From Plasmodiophora brassicae (lineage: Eukaryota > Endomyxa: Phytomyxea > Phytomyxea > Plasmodiophorida): a stretch of DNA of 64,000 nucleotides. The translations under genes and the position numbers were made by a program. The DNA is taken from contig CP145412.1 of the NCBI GenBank assembly GCA_036867785.1, forward strand, positions 496,001 through 560,000. The letters are read 5' to 3'. The notes under the pieces were generated by a model. It ran no database searches. It was not told the origin of the DNA and was given only the letters and a program-made list of their open reading frames with translations. Shown here piece by piece: positions 9,835-19,603 of this stretch. Positions within the stretch are counted from its first letter, which is position 1. The number at the start of each line of letters is the position of its first letter.

Positions 9835-9875
9835 CAGCCTGGGGAGCGCACTAACAGCCGTGATCGGCGACGAGA
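9835..9875. promoter_or_regulatory. 41-base bidirectional promoter interval
   Basis: The start codons of two divergent genes are separated by only this interval. Any core promoter must lie here or inside coding sequence. No motif is assigned. Confidence 0.45.
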
Positions 9876-10572
9876 ATGGCGACGGCGTTGCTGGCCAGGT
9901 CGCTGGCGCTCGTCGACGACTGGGCGACCATCGCGCAGCGTCTGTATGGGCTGTCGGCGACGTTAAGCGGCCTGTGCCACCGGATCGGGCTGCTGTCGTC
10001 CAGCGCAGGTCGGCCGCTGGGTGATTCGTCGTTGCCGGATGCAATCTGACAGTGTGTGTTTGTGTGGCAGGCGAGAGGTACCTGGGCGATCTGGCCGGCA
10101 TCGACGGGATCCTGCCGGCGCTCGTCCTGGCGCATGCCGATCAGATCCAGCTGGTCACGTCGGTGGTGCATACGACGATCACGGTCGAGTTGCAGGCGTG
10201 CTTGACCGGCATGGACGCCTGCCTGTCCCGAGCCGTCACCCAGCGCCTGCCGATCGACGCGCAAGCCGACGTCCATACCCTCGGTTCGTCGCGCGAATCG
10301 TCATCGTTGTTTTCATTGCCCATCGAAGTCGTGTGCCCAGTGGCCATGTACCAACGTGAAGCGGTCCGCCTGAGGGCGTCGCTTGCCAAGCTGGTCGACG
10401 GTCGCGATCGTCAGGACTGGCGACAGATGCAGAGCGTTGCCGACGGCCTGCCGGAGACATCCGTCGACGATCGATACGGTAGGCGGGCGCCGGCTCTGCC
10501 CCTGAATAATCGGGCGCTAACTCGTCGTGCGCGCCAGTTGATCGCCTGCGCCTGCGCCTGGCGTCCTCATAG
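9876..10572 (+). CDS. small helical protein, unknown
   Basis: Three exons (9876-10008, 10071-10478, 10538-10572) join in frame to 191 residues. Introns are 62 and 59 bases with GT...AG ends. The protein is largely helical and leucine-rich, with few charged stretches and no signal peptide or membrane helix. It could be a small subunit of a coiled-coil complex, but I recognise no family. The open frame read without splicing runs on past the stop used here, and the final exon is very short (35 bases), so the C-terminus is the least certain part. Confidence 0.5.
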
Positions 10573-10886
10573 GTATTCACCTGCCGCTGACGGCTGCGAA
10601 CGTAATATAATTAGGGTGATGGACGCTTCCCGACGCGGTGCTGGGCGCGACACGTCACCACCAGATGTTATCGGTAGTGTGCCAGGCAGATCAGGCAGCG
10701 CCCGGGGCGCGGTAGGTTGCCCTGAAGCGATCCGACCAGGTGGCGCGCAGCGTTGGCGGGCAACGCGTGTGGAGTGGGCGCCATCTGTGAGCACAACGAA
10801 GTACTGGCTTGCTGGCGCAACTGATAACAACCTGACGTGTGTCTGTGTAGTGGACTGATACGAAACGACCGGGGGAAGCGCGGGCG
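10573..10886. other. intergenic between convergent genes
   Basis: The 3' ends of the small helical gene and of the tyrosinase-like gene face each other across 314 bases. I see no gene, repeat or RNA here. Confidence 0.5.
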
Positions 10887-12307
10887 CTAGTACGTATCGA
10901 CGCGGACGTAGCTGGGGATCTTGCCGTTGGCGACGAGGCTGCTGGACGCGTTGAACGCCTTGAACGTGAGGCGGCTGTGGAACGCCTCCAGGTCCCGCCC
11001 GTTGCTGATGTTCGCCGGGCTCTGCATCTTGAAGAACGCGAACGTCACGTCGATAACGTGGTCCTTGGGGTGCAGATGGCCGGTCGTCCCCATACCAAAC
11101 AAGCTGACCTGCGCGATGCACGTGCTCTCGACCATGACGTCGATGTGGCCCTGGGCCTGCGTCGACATGACCTGCGGGACCATCAGCAGGACGTGCGCCT
11201 TTGGCGGCAACGCACGTCGTTCCGTCCGGGTCAGGTACCGATCGGCAGTGACCATTGTCGTCGAGTTCACCACCGTGGTGATCATCGTCGACCGCTGCAC
11301 CAGCGCCGACCCGTTCGCCAGCATCTGGACGCCCGTCGTTGCTGTGTTCGCCGACACCACAGACGGTGCCGACTGCGCCACGACCGGCTGCGATGCAGAT
11401 GGCGACGTGGCGGCAGGTGGTGTGCGCTTCCTCGCAGCGTCGTCGTCGTCTTCAACGGGCGTACGCTGCCAGCCGGACAGGTCACGTACGACGGTCAGGC
11501 TGTCGAACGACCCGGTGCCGTCAGTCAGGGTCAGGTTCGCCATGGACGCGTACGAAACGTTGGCATGCGTCGTCTGCCACCGGTAGCAGATGCGATCGGT
11601 GTTCACGTGGACGGCCCACTGACAAACAGTCAGACCACCGCTCAACGGGACGAACGCGCAGTCTGCTTACGAAGAGTGGGTCGTAGGCGGCGTAGTCGAG
11701 GTCGCCCACTGCGAGATGCAAGCGACGTTAGTGGAATTGCACGGGAATCCTACCCCACGAACGTACTGTCGCCGCCGATGCTGGTCTGTACCAGGCACTG
11801 AGCGTCTTCAAGAACGGACGAGAAGTCGCCGAAGGTGCCCCGTGACAGCGCCAGGGCCTCGGCGTCGGCGAGCTGCCCGGTCGGGAACTGGTTCATGATC
11901 CTCCGGGTCGTCGTCGTGCCAGCCGAGGCCGGCTTGCGGCCGCCCAGCAACGGGTTCGGCCAGACGTTGCCGCTCATGTCCGTGTAATTCAGGTCCAGGT
12001 AGGCCTGCGGGACCGGGTCACTGGCGCTGTCCCAGAAGGGCATCGTCGTCCCCAGGGCTTGCTCCATACGCGCCAGCGCCCGACGATTCCACACGAGGCC
12101 TGCGGCGGGCCCATCTGGGCTGAACGCGGCATGGTCACCCGCGATCTTCTCGAAGGCCCCGGTGGCGAGCGCCATCCGCATACGATCCCGGAACATGCAC
12201 AGCTGGTCGCCGGACATCTCGTTCACGTTCACGCGCGCGTGCATCGTCATCGCCGACGTCAGCGCGGCGCCAGCGCACACAATCGTCACGATCCGCCTCA
12301 TCATCAT
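10887..12307 (-). CDS. tyrosinase-family protein lacking copper ligands (pseudo-tyrosinase A)
   Basis: Exons 11767-12307, 11671-11708 and 10887-11618 join in frame to 437 residues; introns are 58 and 52 bases. A signal peptide is present. The scaffold aligns throughout with the intact tyrosinase at 21.5-23.4 kb, including SxGGD-M spliced at the same phase-1 intron, then DYAAYDPLF and NTDRICYRWQ. The copper sites are not kept. The WHRR motif of site A reads WNRR, the histidine nine residues before it is gone, and the HNxxH of site B reads QCLVQ. Only the last site-B histidine (WAVHVNTDR) and the first site-A histidine (GDH) remain. Oxidase activity is therefore unlikely. The intact frame, intact splice sites and kept C-terminal domain argue that the protein is still used, perhaps in binding or structure. 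Confidence 0.8.
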
Positions 12308-12400
12308 CACGCAGTCGTGTTGTTCGCGTGGCCTGCCCAGACGCAGATCGAATTCGTTGTGCCGAGGGGGAAGATACAGAGTGCAGCGACGGTGCGCTGC

Positions 12401-12460
12401 ACCGTGACGGCGTCAACTGCAGCTCGCCGCCCCGTGACGGTGTCAACTGCAGCTCGCTGC
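12401..12460. repeat. two 30-base tandem units in a promoter region
   Basis: Units at 12401-12430 and 12431-12460 share cCGTGACGGyGTCAACTGCAG. They sit between the divergent pseudo-tyrosinase A and glyoxalase II genes and may hold transcription-factor sites. Confidence 0.7.
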
Positions 12461-12466
12461 TGCGCG

Positions 12467-12474
12467 TGACGTCA
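12467..12474. promoter_or_regulatory. CRE-type palindrome TGACGTCA
   Basis: A perfect CREB/ATF bZIP consensus 55 bases upstream of the glyoxalase II start, right after the tandem repeat. It may be a chance match; its position in a divergent promoter makes it plausible. Confidence 0.4.
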
Positions 12475-12528
12475 TGGCTGCATTCCCCACCACAAAAACC
12501 GCGCGACTGCACCAGCGGCTGCTGCCGG

Positions 12529-13373
12529 ATGATCCGGTCGCAGCGCCTCGTGCAGACGGTGCGGGTCAGCGATCGCCTGTCGGTCGGCGTCCTGAAGGTG
12601 CTTCGCGACAACTACGCGTACGTGGTGATCGGGGGCGGTGGACGGCACCGCGCCGTTGTGGATCCCGGCGATCGGATCGACCTGCAGCCGGCGCCGACCG
12701 CCATCTGGCTGACGCACCATCACGACGATCATGTCGGCGGCGTCGTCGATCTCGGACCCGATATCCCGGTGTGGGCCGCCTTCGCTGGACGCCACGTGCC
12801 GTTCCACGTCGAGCATTCCGTACGCGCGGGCCAGACGTTCGCATTCGGTAGTGACGAGGTCGGTCAAGCGACCAAATGCCAACGGGGTGAACCCCCCTAA
12901 CGCCCGCTAAGCGCTGCCGCTAGGTTCGCGTGATTGACGTGTCCGGGCACACGATGGACCACGTCGCGTATTACGTCCCCGGTGCCGTGTTCTGCGGCGA
13001 CGCCCTGTTCAGTATGGGCTGCGGGCGCGTGTTCGAAGGCAGGCCGGCGGATTCGATGGCGGCGCTCCAGCGCCTGGCCTCCCTGCCCGAGGACACGCTC
13101 GTCTTCTGCGGCCACGAGTACACGGATCGCAATGCAGAGTTCGCGATGACCGTCAATCCGACGAACGAAGCGCTGGCGGAGCGCATCAGTCAGGTTCGCG
13201 ACCTGCGGCGCAAGGGTCTGCCGACGATCCCGACGACGATCGCCATGGAGAAGGCCACGAACCCGTTCCTGCGCACATGGGATAATGAAATTCGAACCAG
13301 TCTGAAGCTGGGCAGCGAAGCCAGCGACCTCGCTGTGTTCACCGCCCTCAGAAAACGAAGGAACTGGTTCTAA
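12529..13373 (+). CDS. HAGH: hydroxyacylglutathione hydrolase (glyoxalase II)
   Basis: Exons 12529-12858 and 12924-13373 give 259 residues, the usual size of the enzyme. It hydrolyses S-D-lactoylglutathione, the second step of methylglyoxal detoxification, with a binuclear metal centre. The metallo-beta-lactamase motif THHHDDH is at about residues 63-69. The later metal ligands follow in order: SGHTMDH, FCGDALF and VFCGHEYT. The intron is 65 bases and phase 0. The C-terminal substrate-binding region (NPFLRTWDNEIR) is present. The first 15 residues are basic and might act as a mitochondrial presequence, which I cannot confirm. Confidence 0.93.
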
Positions 13374-13430
13374 CAATGTCACGTGTCACATTTACACCGG
13401 CAACGGACTCGTGTACGTCTCCATTTCAGG

Positions 13431-14505
13431 TTATCGTTTCCGTATCTCGACGATCTCGCGTATGTTTGACTGGCCATCTTCGAGGGTGGCGATCACGGCA
13501 CCGTGCAGAGCCCCATCCGCCTGATTCACCGTATCGAGGAACGCTTGAACGGAACCGCCCACCCCAAAGTAGTACCTGCAACGAGGTCAACACGGCGCGA
13601 CACTTATTCGCGCAAACGGAGACGCACGTCTTGGCGGCCACGAAGGCGATTCCGTCACGTTTCAAACAGCGGTCTATCATGCGCACGAGGCTCGGGTACG
13701 TGGCCGCTGAATACCTAACCGCACACGCAACCTAATGTCATTTCGTGCATCGGTGCACGTCGCGAGTGGATAGAACGTTACAAGGTGTCGCAGGAGAATA
13801 CCATGTCAAATTGGCCATCGGCACAGGCCGCACTGACAAGCCGGTCGTCGCGCCAGTCGCCAGCGAGGAAGCGCGCGCCGCGCAAACATCGGTTGGCCGA
13901 AGCATTCGGAATCGTCACGTGCTGCAGGACGGACGCATTGAGGTCCTACACGTTGCGTCAGCTGCCGCGCGATGCCACCACGAGGCGTTCCATCCGAACC
14001 TGGAACACAGCGCGAGCAGCTCCATGTGACAACGCGAATATGCCCGGGAGGCCATGGCCACACCCTAGGTCCATGACCTGCATGCCGGATAGGTCGACAG
14101 CATTGGCTTGCAGGTACTGCACTGCAGCAGCAGCAGCAGCAGCAATCAGAAAGGTGGCACTGTTCCTTGAATGGCAAGGCCAGCAAACCTACCGAGGTCC
14201 ACCGCGCACTCCCACAACTTGAACCCGCCTTCGTACACGTTTGGAAGCAGGTCAGACGCATGCAGCAGCGCCTTCAGCGATGCATACTCGTCGGATAATT
14301 GTCGCCTGTCAAAGACGGTCTGGCGAAACTCCCAGCTGGCAACTCGCACGACCTGCGACGGGGCAGACGTCGACGTCCTATTCGGCGGAGCGACCTCCTC
14401 GAAATGCGCCACGAAAGCGCCCGCCGCAGGACTGCCTTGCACGGCCTCTACTCGGTCGTCGTCGTCGGCGGCGTCACCGAACCCGAACCTGAACGATGAC
14501 GCCAT
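13431..14505 (-). CDS. METTL18: METTL18-like histidine protein methyltransferase
   Basis: Five exons (14193-14505, 14000-14121, 13782-13945, 13628-13714, 13431-13575) join in frame to 276 residues, the family size. METTL18 methylates a histidine of ribosomal protein uL3. Recognised parts are the start MASSFRFGFG, the KLWECAVDL segment, SAM motif I (VMDLGCGHGLPGIFAL), VTIPNASAN, GDWRDD, the post-motif IV turn FSCDTLYSAATYP, AAKTYYFGVGG, and the C-terminal EIVEIRKR. Introns are 52-71 bases; the first contains a run of CTG/CAG triplets. The four splice joins restore every conserved block. Confidence 0.9.
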
Positions 14506-14570
14506 GCCGCACCGGCAGACTGCTGCGATCCGTCCTGCAGATTGCGTGGCGCGCGCGCCCTTGCGCACGC

Positions 14571-14580
14571 TATAAATAGA
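14571..14580. promoter_or_regulatory. TATA-like box
   Basis: The sequence tataaataga lies 66 bases upstream of the METTL18 start and reads TCTATTTATA on that gene's strand. It sits in the short gap after VPS45, so it can only serve METTL18 or an unseen transcript. Confidence 0.4.
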
Positions 14581-14706
14581 GGAGCGCGACCAGAACCCTG
14601 ACATGGTCGTGGGCAGCGCCCGGGGATGCGAGAGGTACGATGACAATATTATAGGTGGTAGGCAGCGGCGTTCACCAGCCTGCTCGAGGTACTGGAACAC
14701 CGGGGA

Positions 14707-17074
14707 TCAGGTCAGGTCGACGGCGGTGAAGGGCGACGTGTTGTTCCCGAGGGCGATGTCGTCCAGGAACGAGGTCGAATTGTGGAACGTGGTCCCGCCG
14801 AGCAGGAACTGGCAGTCCCTGTTGTCCTTGTTGATCTGGGCGATGCACGCCGCCTCTTCATACGTCGCACCGCCGACAATAAAAATGAACCTGCAGGGAC
14901 AGACGCTCAACATTGCCCATTTCGTGTCCAGTCAGGTCCACGCGACACCGTACACTTGTTTCGTCGAGTGCTCCAGTTGAGGATTGGAACCAGCGATGGG
15001 GAACTCCGTTGTCTTGAGGCGCCCTTTCCGGATAGCATCCGCTGTCCGCGCCAGGAGAGGGTCGTGCTGGGTAAATATGTTCTACGTTGCCTCGGGCGTC
15101 AGCAAAGCACTGGCAGTTGCCATACGCGCGCAGCAAACCTCGACACCCTTGATGCCGGATGACAGCAGATTCGTCGCCTTCGCAAATATGTCCTTGTTCA
15201 GGTACAGGTCTTGGGTACGCACAGAGCTTCCCGCGTATCGCAGAAGCTGACTGACGAGCGCCACACGGCTTCGGAACTGGTCGAGGAGTCAGTTTGCGAT
15301 CAACTGCGGCGGATGGTGTGGACGTATTAGATCACAGTTTCGTCGGTTGACCGGTCCCGAAGCAACGATAAGCATGTGGCGGTGTCGTTCTGCTCCTGCT
15401 CATACCGAAGCGCATACAGGCACACAATTCGAAGTTTGTCTTCGTCATGGAACTTGGGATCCTACGCGCAGCATGTAAGTAGACTATGCCACGGCCACCA
15501 GCAGCAATACCTTGATTGTGTCGAGAACACTTCGCAGGGCCTGCGTGTGAGAGTGCTCGCAGGACAAGGACTGCTGGATGGCAGACAGTTCCATTAAGTT
15601 CCGTTCCTCGACAATACGGGAAAGCTCAGACACGAGCCCAACATGTTTCGACACTGGAGGAACGGTTCAGACAGCCCATCCCCGTCTGGGCTGTGCTCAC
15701 GCGACATCGTTACCGCTGGTACTTTCGGCAAGGTACTCAGAGTAGTTCTCCACAAACCGCTGCATTGCTTCGATCGTATCAAGCTGACGGTCAGTCTTGG
15801 TCTTCTTCTGATATCCTTGAACCATCGCCCTGACGGCAACGCCCAGGTCTCCAAAGTTCAGAAGCGCACTTGATTTGTAGAAGGCGTCATCGTCGCCCAG
15901 GACAACTTCCTATATAACACGGATTCTCCGGATTCAAACAGGATACGATGCCACATGGACCTTCACGGTTACCTTCTTGCCGACCTTGCCCTGCTTGTCT
16001 TCTTTATCCCTGATAGAGAGGCGATTGTTGTGCATACCAATCACTTCGTGGAGAATTGATCTGAACAGTGAGTGCTTCAATTGTGCTCCACCAGCAATCT
16101 CATGGGCGCCCAACCGACCTGTAAGTCCACTGCATAAGCAGCGGCGTGACCGGATCCTCTCTCCGATCGAGAACCAATAGCAATGGGCGGACGTTCGAGT
16201 CGCTGCCAAACGAGAACAAATCCCGCTGCCCAGCCATCACCTGTTCGACCCTCTTCGCGATTCTATCGCATAACGGCGAAGATCCTAGGACAACGTTAGC
16301 TCTCATGCCTCCGGTCCTCCGACGAGGTCCCAATCAGTTCCTGACCTTGGTACCGGACGACAGGCCTTGTTTTCAGCGATAAAGCCAAGGATAGCAAGCT
16401 ATCGCATATCCGGTTAAATTTGGCGTTCTCAGCATCTCCCCAGCTGTCGCCAAACAGGCTGAACGTCAGCGGCATGTTCACAGAGAACAGATCGCTTCCG
16501 ATTGCGAAATAGTCTGCATAGTACTCATGAACCTGCGTGTACAGAGACGCACAAGGTTCAACGCAGAGACCCACCAGCTTGTCCTCACATGGGTACCTCT
16601 TTGACAAGGTCGTACGCGTCTGCTTCAGCCAGGTCGCGAAGCATCTCCCGTGGCAAGATGTTGCTGAAGACTACGACCAGGTCAGAAATATAACGCCGAG
16701 CGCACCTACGTCAACGACGCACAAAGGTGGAACTCTTGGTACTGGGGGTTCTTCAGCAGCCCTTTCAGCAGGCCGATATTGGGCATTGTCGGGCGGACAA
16801 ACACGACCGCCTTCAGATGCGACATCATCTCCTTCGATTTCGCATCAATCCTCTCGACAATGTAGACGCTGTTGTCCAGCGCCAGCGTCTGCGTATAGGC
16901 CAGGCCGACGATGCCGCTCTGCCCGCCCACCCCCGCGTGTCAGCGCCGCCATCGACGACGCCCAAACCCGCCGATTACCGTCTCCTGGTCCAATATGAGC
17001 GATTTCATGCCCTTGACGGACGGCAGCGACACCATGCGCTTGACGTAGTCGGCGACGGCATCGGTCAGCGTCAT
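14707..17074 (-). CDS. VPS45: VPS45, Sec1/Munc18 protein of endosomal fusion
   Basis: Twelve exons join to 578 residues, matching the family length: 16979-17074, 16723-16918, 16597-16670, 16346-16532, 16119-16299, 15973-16060, 15714-15909, 15511-15653, 15336-15461, 15139-15276, 14954-15081 and 14707-14890. The eleven introns are 46-64 bases. VPS45 binds syntaxin-type SNAREs (Tlg2/syntaxin 16) to allow fusion at the trans-Golgi and endosomes. Recognised blocks are MKSLILDQET, GIVGLAYTQ, FFSNILPREM, VHEYYADYF, LDRREDPVTPLLMQWTY, EVVLGDDDAFY, NFGDLG, VSKHVGLVSELSR, KLRIVCLYALRYE, GVENIFTQHDPLL and FIVGGATYEEA near the end. METTL18 follows on the same strand. Confidence 0.95.
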
Positions 17075-17286
17075 GGCCGTCGCCCGTTGTGGTCGTCTCC
17101 TGAACAAAATATAGTCCGCGCGGGCACCGCTTCTCCCCATCGCCGTGTTGTATATTATACTCCAGATGGGGCTGCACTACCTACATAGGCAGTCGATCCA
17201 CCCGATACGAGGGGGTGTCCTCGTCCGCACCGATGCCCGGGTAGTGTGGCGAGCAGTGTATATGAGATCGCCAGATGTGCGCGCCC

Positions 17287-19281
17287 CTATACGTCAGGTT
17301 TAATGGGGAACGCTTCATCGGACCCTCGCTTGCGTGGCGTTATCGATCCGGGGTGCGATCCCCTGTCTGCTGTTACTGTCTCACCAGTGAGGCCTGCCTC
17401 CGCTGCGATGCGCTCACCGCTGCTCTGCGCCGGAACAGCAACGTGGTCGTCGTCGGGGAAGGGTGCAATGCAGGCGGTGGGCTCGAGCGTGGCACGTCGG
17501 AACAGGTGCTTCAGGAGGTCGGGAGGACCGGCAGCCGCAGTCCCATCCCGTGCTGACGGAGGCAGCGCTTCGATGTACGCCGCCCATGACACCCAGTTGA
17601 TGTCGTTCGACGTGTACAGCGGATGGTTCGCCTTCAGGGCGTGGCTCCTGGCGCGGATAACGTCGGCCGGTGGGTGCCCATCAGGAGGCCGATCCCCAAG
17701 TCTGCCAACGCCACCGAGCAGGTCGTGTTCGAACGTCGACCACGACATCCAGCTGAAGTCGTCTGCTGTGATATCCCGGCGACCGAGCCGATCAGACTGA
17801 TTCGCCGATGGCGGTGGGGATTCGTCTCGTGAGACGACAGGGTGAGGTCCGGGATCAGAGGGAGGTGGCCGACAACGGTCGTCACTCTGCAGGGTCGCTT
17901 TGAACCTGGCGAACGACAGCGCCGAGTCCACGGCGAGCGAGTACCGGAAGACGGTGACAACCGCCCTGTGCATACCCGTCCGACCAGCCGACAACCTCTT
18001 GCTGAGGGTGCTTGGCGACAGACCCTCGTCGCCGCGCGCCGGTGTCACCAGGACGAACTTATCGATATCGTCCCGAGTCGCCGGACGCGGCGCCCACGAC
18101 ATCCGACGGTCGTGGTCCACGACCACCTCGTGCCTGATGTAGCGCGCCGCTATGGACCAGACCAGCGCCACCGGATCGTGTACGTTCTGGCGGACGGCCA
18201 CGCCGAACGTCGACGACGCCTTGTGCTGGCCCTTGTAGTCGCAAACGCGAACAGTGAATCGAAGCATCCGATCGCGCGCGGGCACGCCGGCGCGACGTGC
18301 AAGGCCAGGTCGTGGCGACGGCGACCCGCAGGCATTGTCGACGTCCGCGTTCGCGTTGATGAGCTCCTCGCAGGCTCTGTCGAAGACGTCCTTCGACGTG
18401 ATCGATGTCGAATACCGGTAGATGGTCAGGTTCACGGCACGCTCATCCTGCTCTCGCAGGACGACCATGGACGACGCGAGGCGCGACAGCAGGCAGGGTG
18501 CGCCGCCGACCGGATCGTAGATCGTGACGAACCTGTCCAGGTCGGCGGCGCTCGGCTCGTCGTCGCCCCATTCCATGGACCCGTCGTCATGGACGACGAT
18601 CTCGCGAACGACGTACTCCCTCGATTTGGCCCGGACCTGGGCCAGGAGATCGTCGGCGCCGGCGTACTCCACGTGCCAGGACGCCTGCGCCACCGCCTTG
18701 CCTTTCTTGAAGTCGCGTACATGAATATGGAATCGCAGCGTCGAGGTGCGGACGGCCAGCCCCAGCAGGCGACCCGATTCGCGAAGGTCGCGGGTGACGC
18801 GCGCGTACACGTCAGCGGTGCGGACGGCGCGCGAGTACCGGAAGACGTTCATGCGGAACGACGGGCGCGTTTCGTTCCGGAGGACGGGCGCCAGCAGCAG
18901 CTGAGAAGGGCTGTAGAACCGGTACGAACGATGGGCGTCCCAGAACGTCACGAACCTGTCGATGTCGCCTTCGTTGAGGTCGGCGGCCGGGCGCCACGTT
19001 AGCGTGGCGTCCCTGTCGTCGACGGCCGCCTCGCCGACGACGTCCTGCAGGGCTTTCGCCCAGAGCTTCGACAGCAGGTCCCGCAGGTCGGCGTACTGTA
19101 TAACGAGCCAGGTGTCGGCCGGCGGCGACGCCCGCTGGCTGACGAAATCGCGGGCAATGACCGTGACGCGAAGCGACTTCGGCGCCGGAGCGCCCCCACG
19201 TGGCCCTCCGTCATCGTCGTCATCCGTCGGACGCGGCGGCGTGGCGCGGTCGCGCGACGAATTGCGCGCGACGTCCAGCAT
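17287..19281 (-). CDS. unknown protein with three copies of a ~125-residue module
   Basis: A 664-residue intronless frame starting MLDVARN; an upstream in-frame GTG was rejected. After an acidic, low-complexity N-terminus come three diverged copies of one module, at about residues 37-165, 182-308 and 340-465. Each opens with a strand like LRFxxxVRDxxKG. A hydrophobic strand and an alpha region follow (LL.QV.AK...YVVREIVV), then a D...M.W turn, D.DRFV, and V..FRYS.AV near the end. The C-terminal third has a second, shorter pair: FSWMSWSTFEHDL and INWVSWAAYIEAL. There is no signal peptide or membrane helix. I do not recognise the module; the beta-alpha-beta pattern could be a small beta-grasp-like fold, which is a guess. 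A fragment of a fourth module lies upstream. Confidence 0.75.
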   Translation of the reverse strand: MLDVARNSSRDRATPPRPTDDDDDGGPRGGAPAPKSLRVTVIARDFVSQRASPPADTWLVIQYADLRDLLSKLWAKALQDVVGEAAVDDRDATLTWRPAADLNEGDIDRFVTFWDAHRSYRFYSPSQLLLAPVLRNETRPSFRMNVFRYSRAVRTADVYARVTRDLRESGRLLGLAVRTSTLRFHIHVRDFKKGKAVAQASWHVEYAGADDLLAQVRAKSREYVVREIVVHDDGSMEWGDDEPSAADLDRFVTIYDPVGGAPCLLSRLASSMVVLREQDERAVNLTIYRYSTSITSKDVFDRACEELINANADVDNACGSPSPRPGLARRAGVPARDRMLRFTVRVCDYKGQHKASSTFGVAVRQNVHDPVALVWSIAARYIRHEVVVDHDRRMSWAPRPATRDDIDKFVLVTPARGDEGLSPSTLSKRLSAGRTGMHRAVVTVFRYSLAVDSALSFARFKATLQSDDRCRPPPSDPGPHPVVSRDESPPPSANQSDRLGRRDITADDFSWMSWSTFEHDLLGGVGRLGDRPPDGHPPADVIRARSHALKANHPLYTSNDINWVSWAAYIEALPPSARDGTAAAGPPDLLKHLFRRATLEPTACIAPFPDDDHVAVPAQSSGERIAAEAGLTGETVTADRGSHPGSITPRKRGSDEAFPIKPDV

Positions 19282-19527
19282 TGGTACTATGCAGGGGACG
19301 CGGCCGCACAGCACCCGCCGGCGTCGACCTGTTCCCCGTGCAACTGGTCACACAGCGCTGGGGCTTGGGCGCGCGGAGACACCGCTGTGTGTGCAGGTCA
19401 ATATCGGTTGATTGGGGGGCCAGCGGCAACCCGAAACGAAGGTGTGCCTCGACCGTTTCGTTGTATTGCGGGGTCAGCGCCTCAGCGGTGGACCAGCCCA
19501 ACGGAAGTCCCGACCTCTGGGCGCTCT

Positions 19528-19603
19528 GAACGTCACAGCAGAACGCGGTGCCCGCCTGGATTTGACCCTTGTAGTCGCGAGGTCGAACGGTGGAACGGAC
19601 CAC
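19528..19603 (-). pseudogene. fragment related to the three-module protein
   Basis: On the minus strand this stretch reads VRSTVRPRDYKGQ followed by AGTAF. It resembles the opening of module 3 (LRFTVRVCDYKGQ... STF). A short frame upstream beginning MSHEPPVT does not join to it cleanly in one frame, and the rest of the module is not recognisable. It looks like a decayed or partial paralogue. Confidence 0.3.

Noticed and set aside
12401-12460. CRISPR-like repeat
   Set aside because: Two adjacent units without spacers in a eukaryotic promoter; no array or cas gene is present.
19130-19314. Upstream GTG start for the three-module protein
   Set aside because: The ATG at 19281 is the first normal start; the 11 extra residues carry no conserved content.
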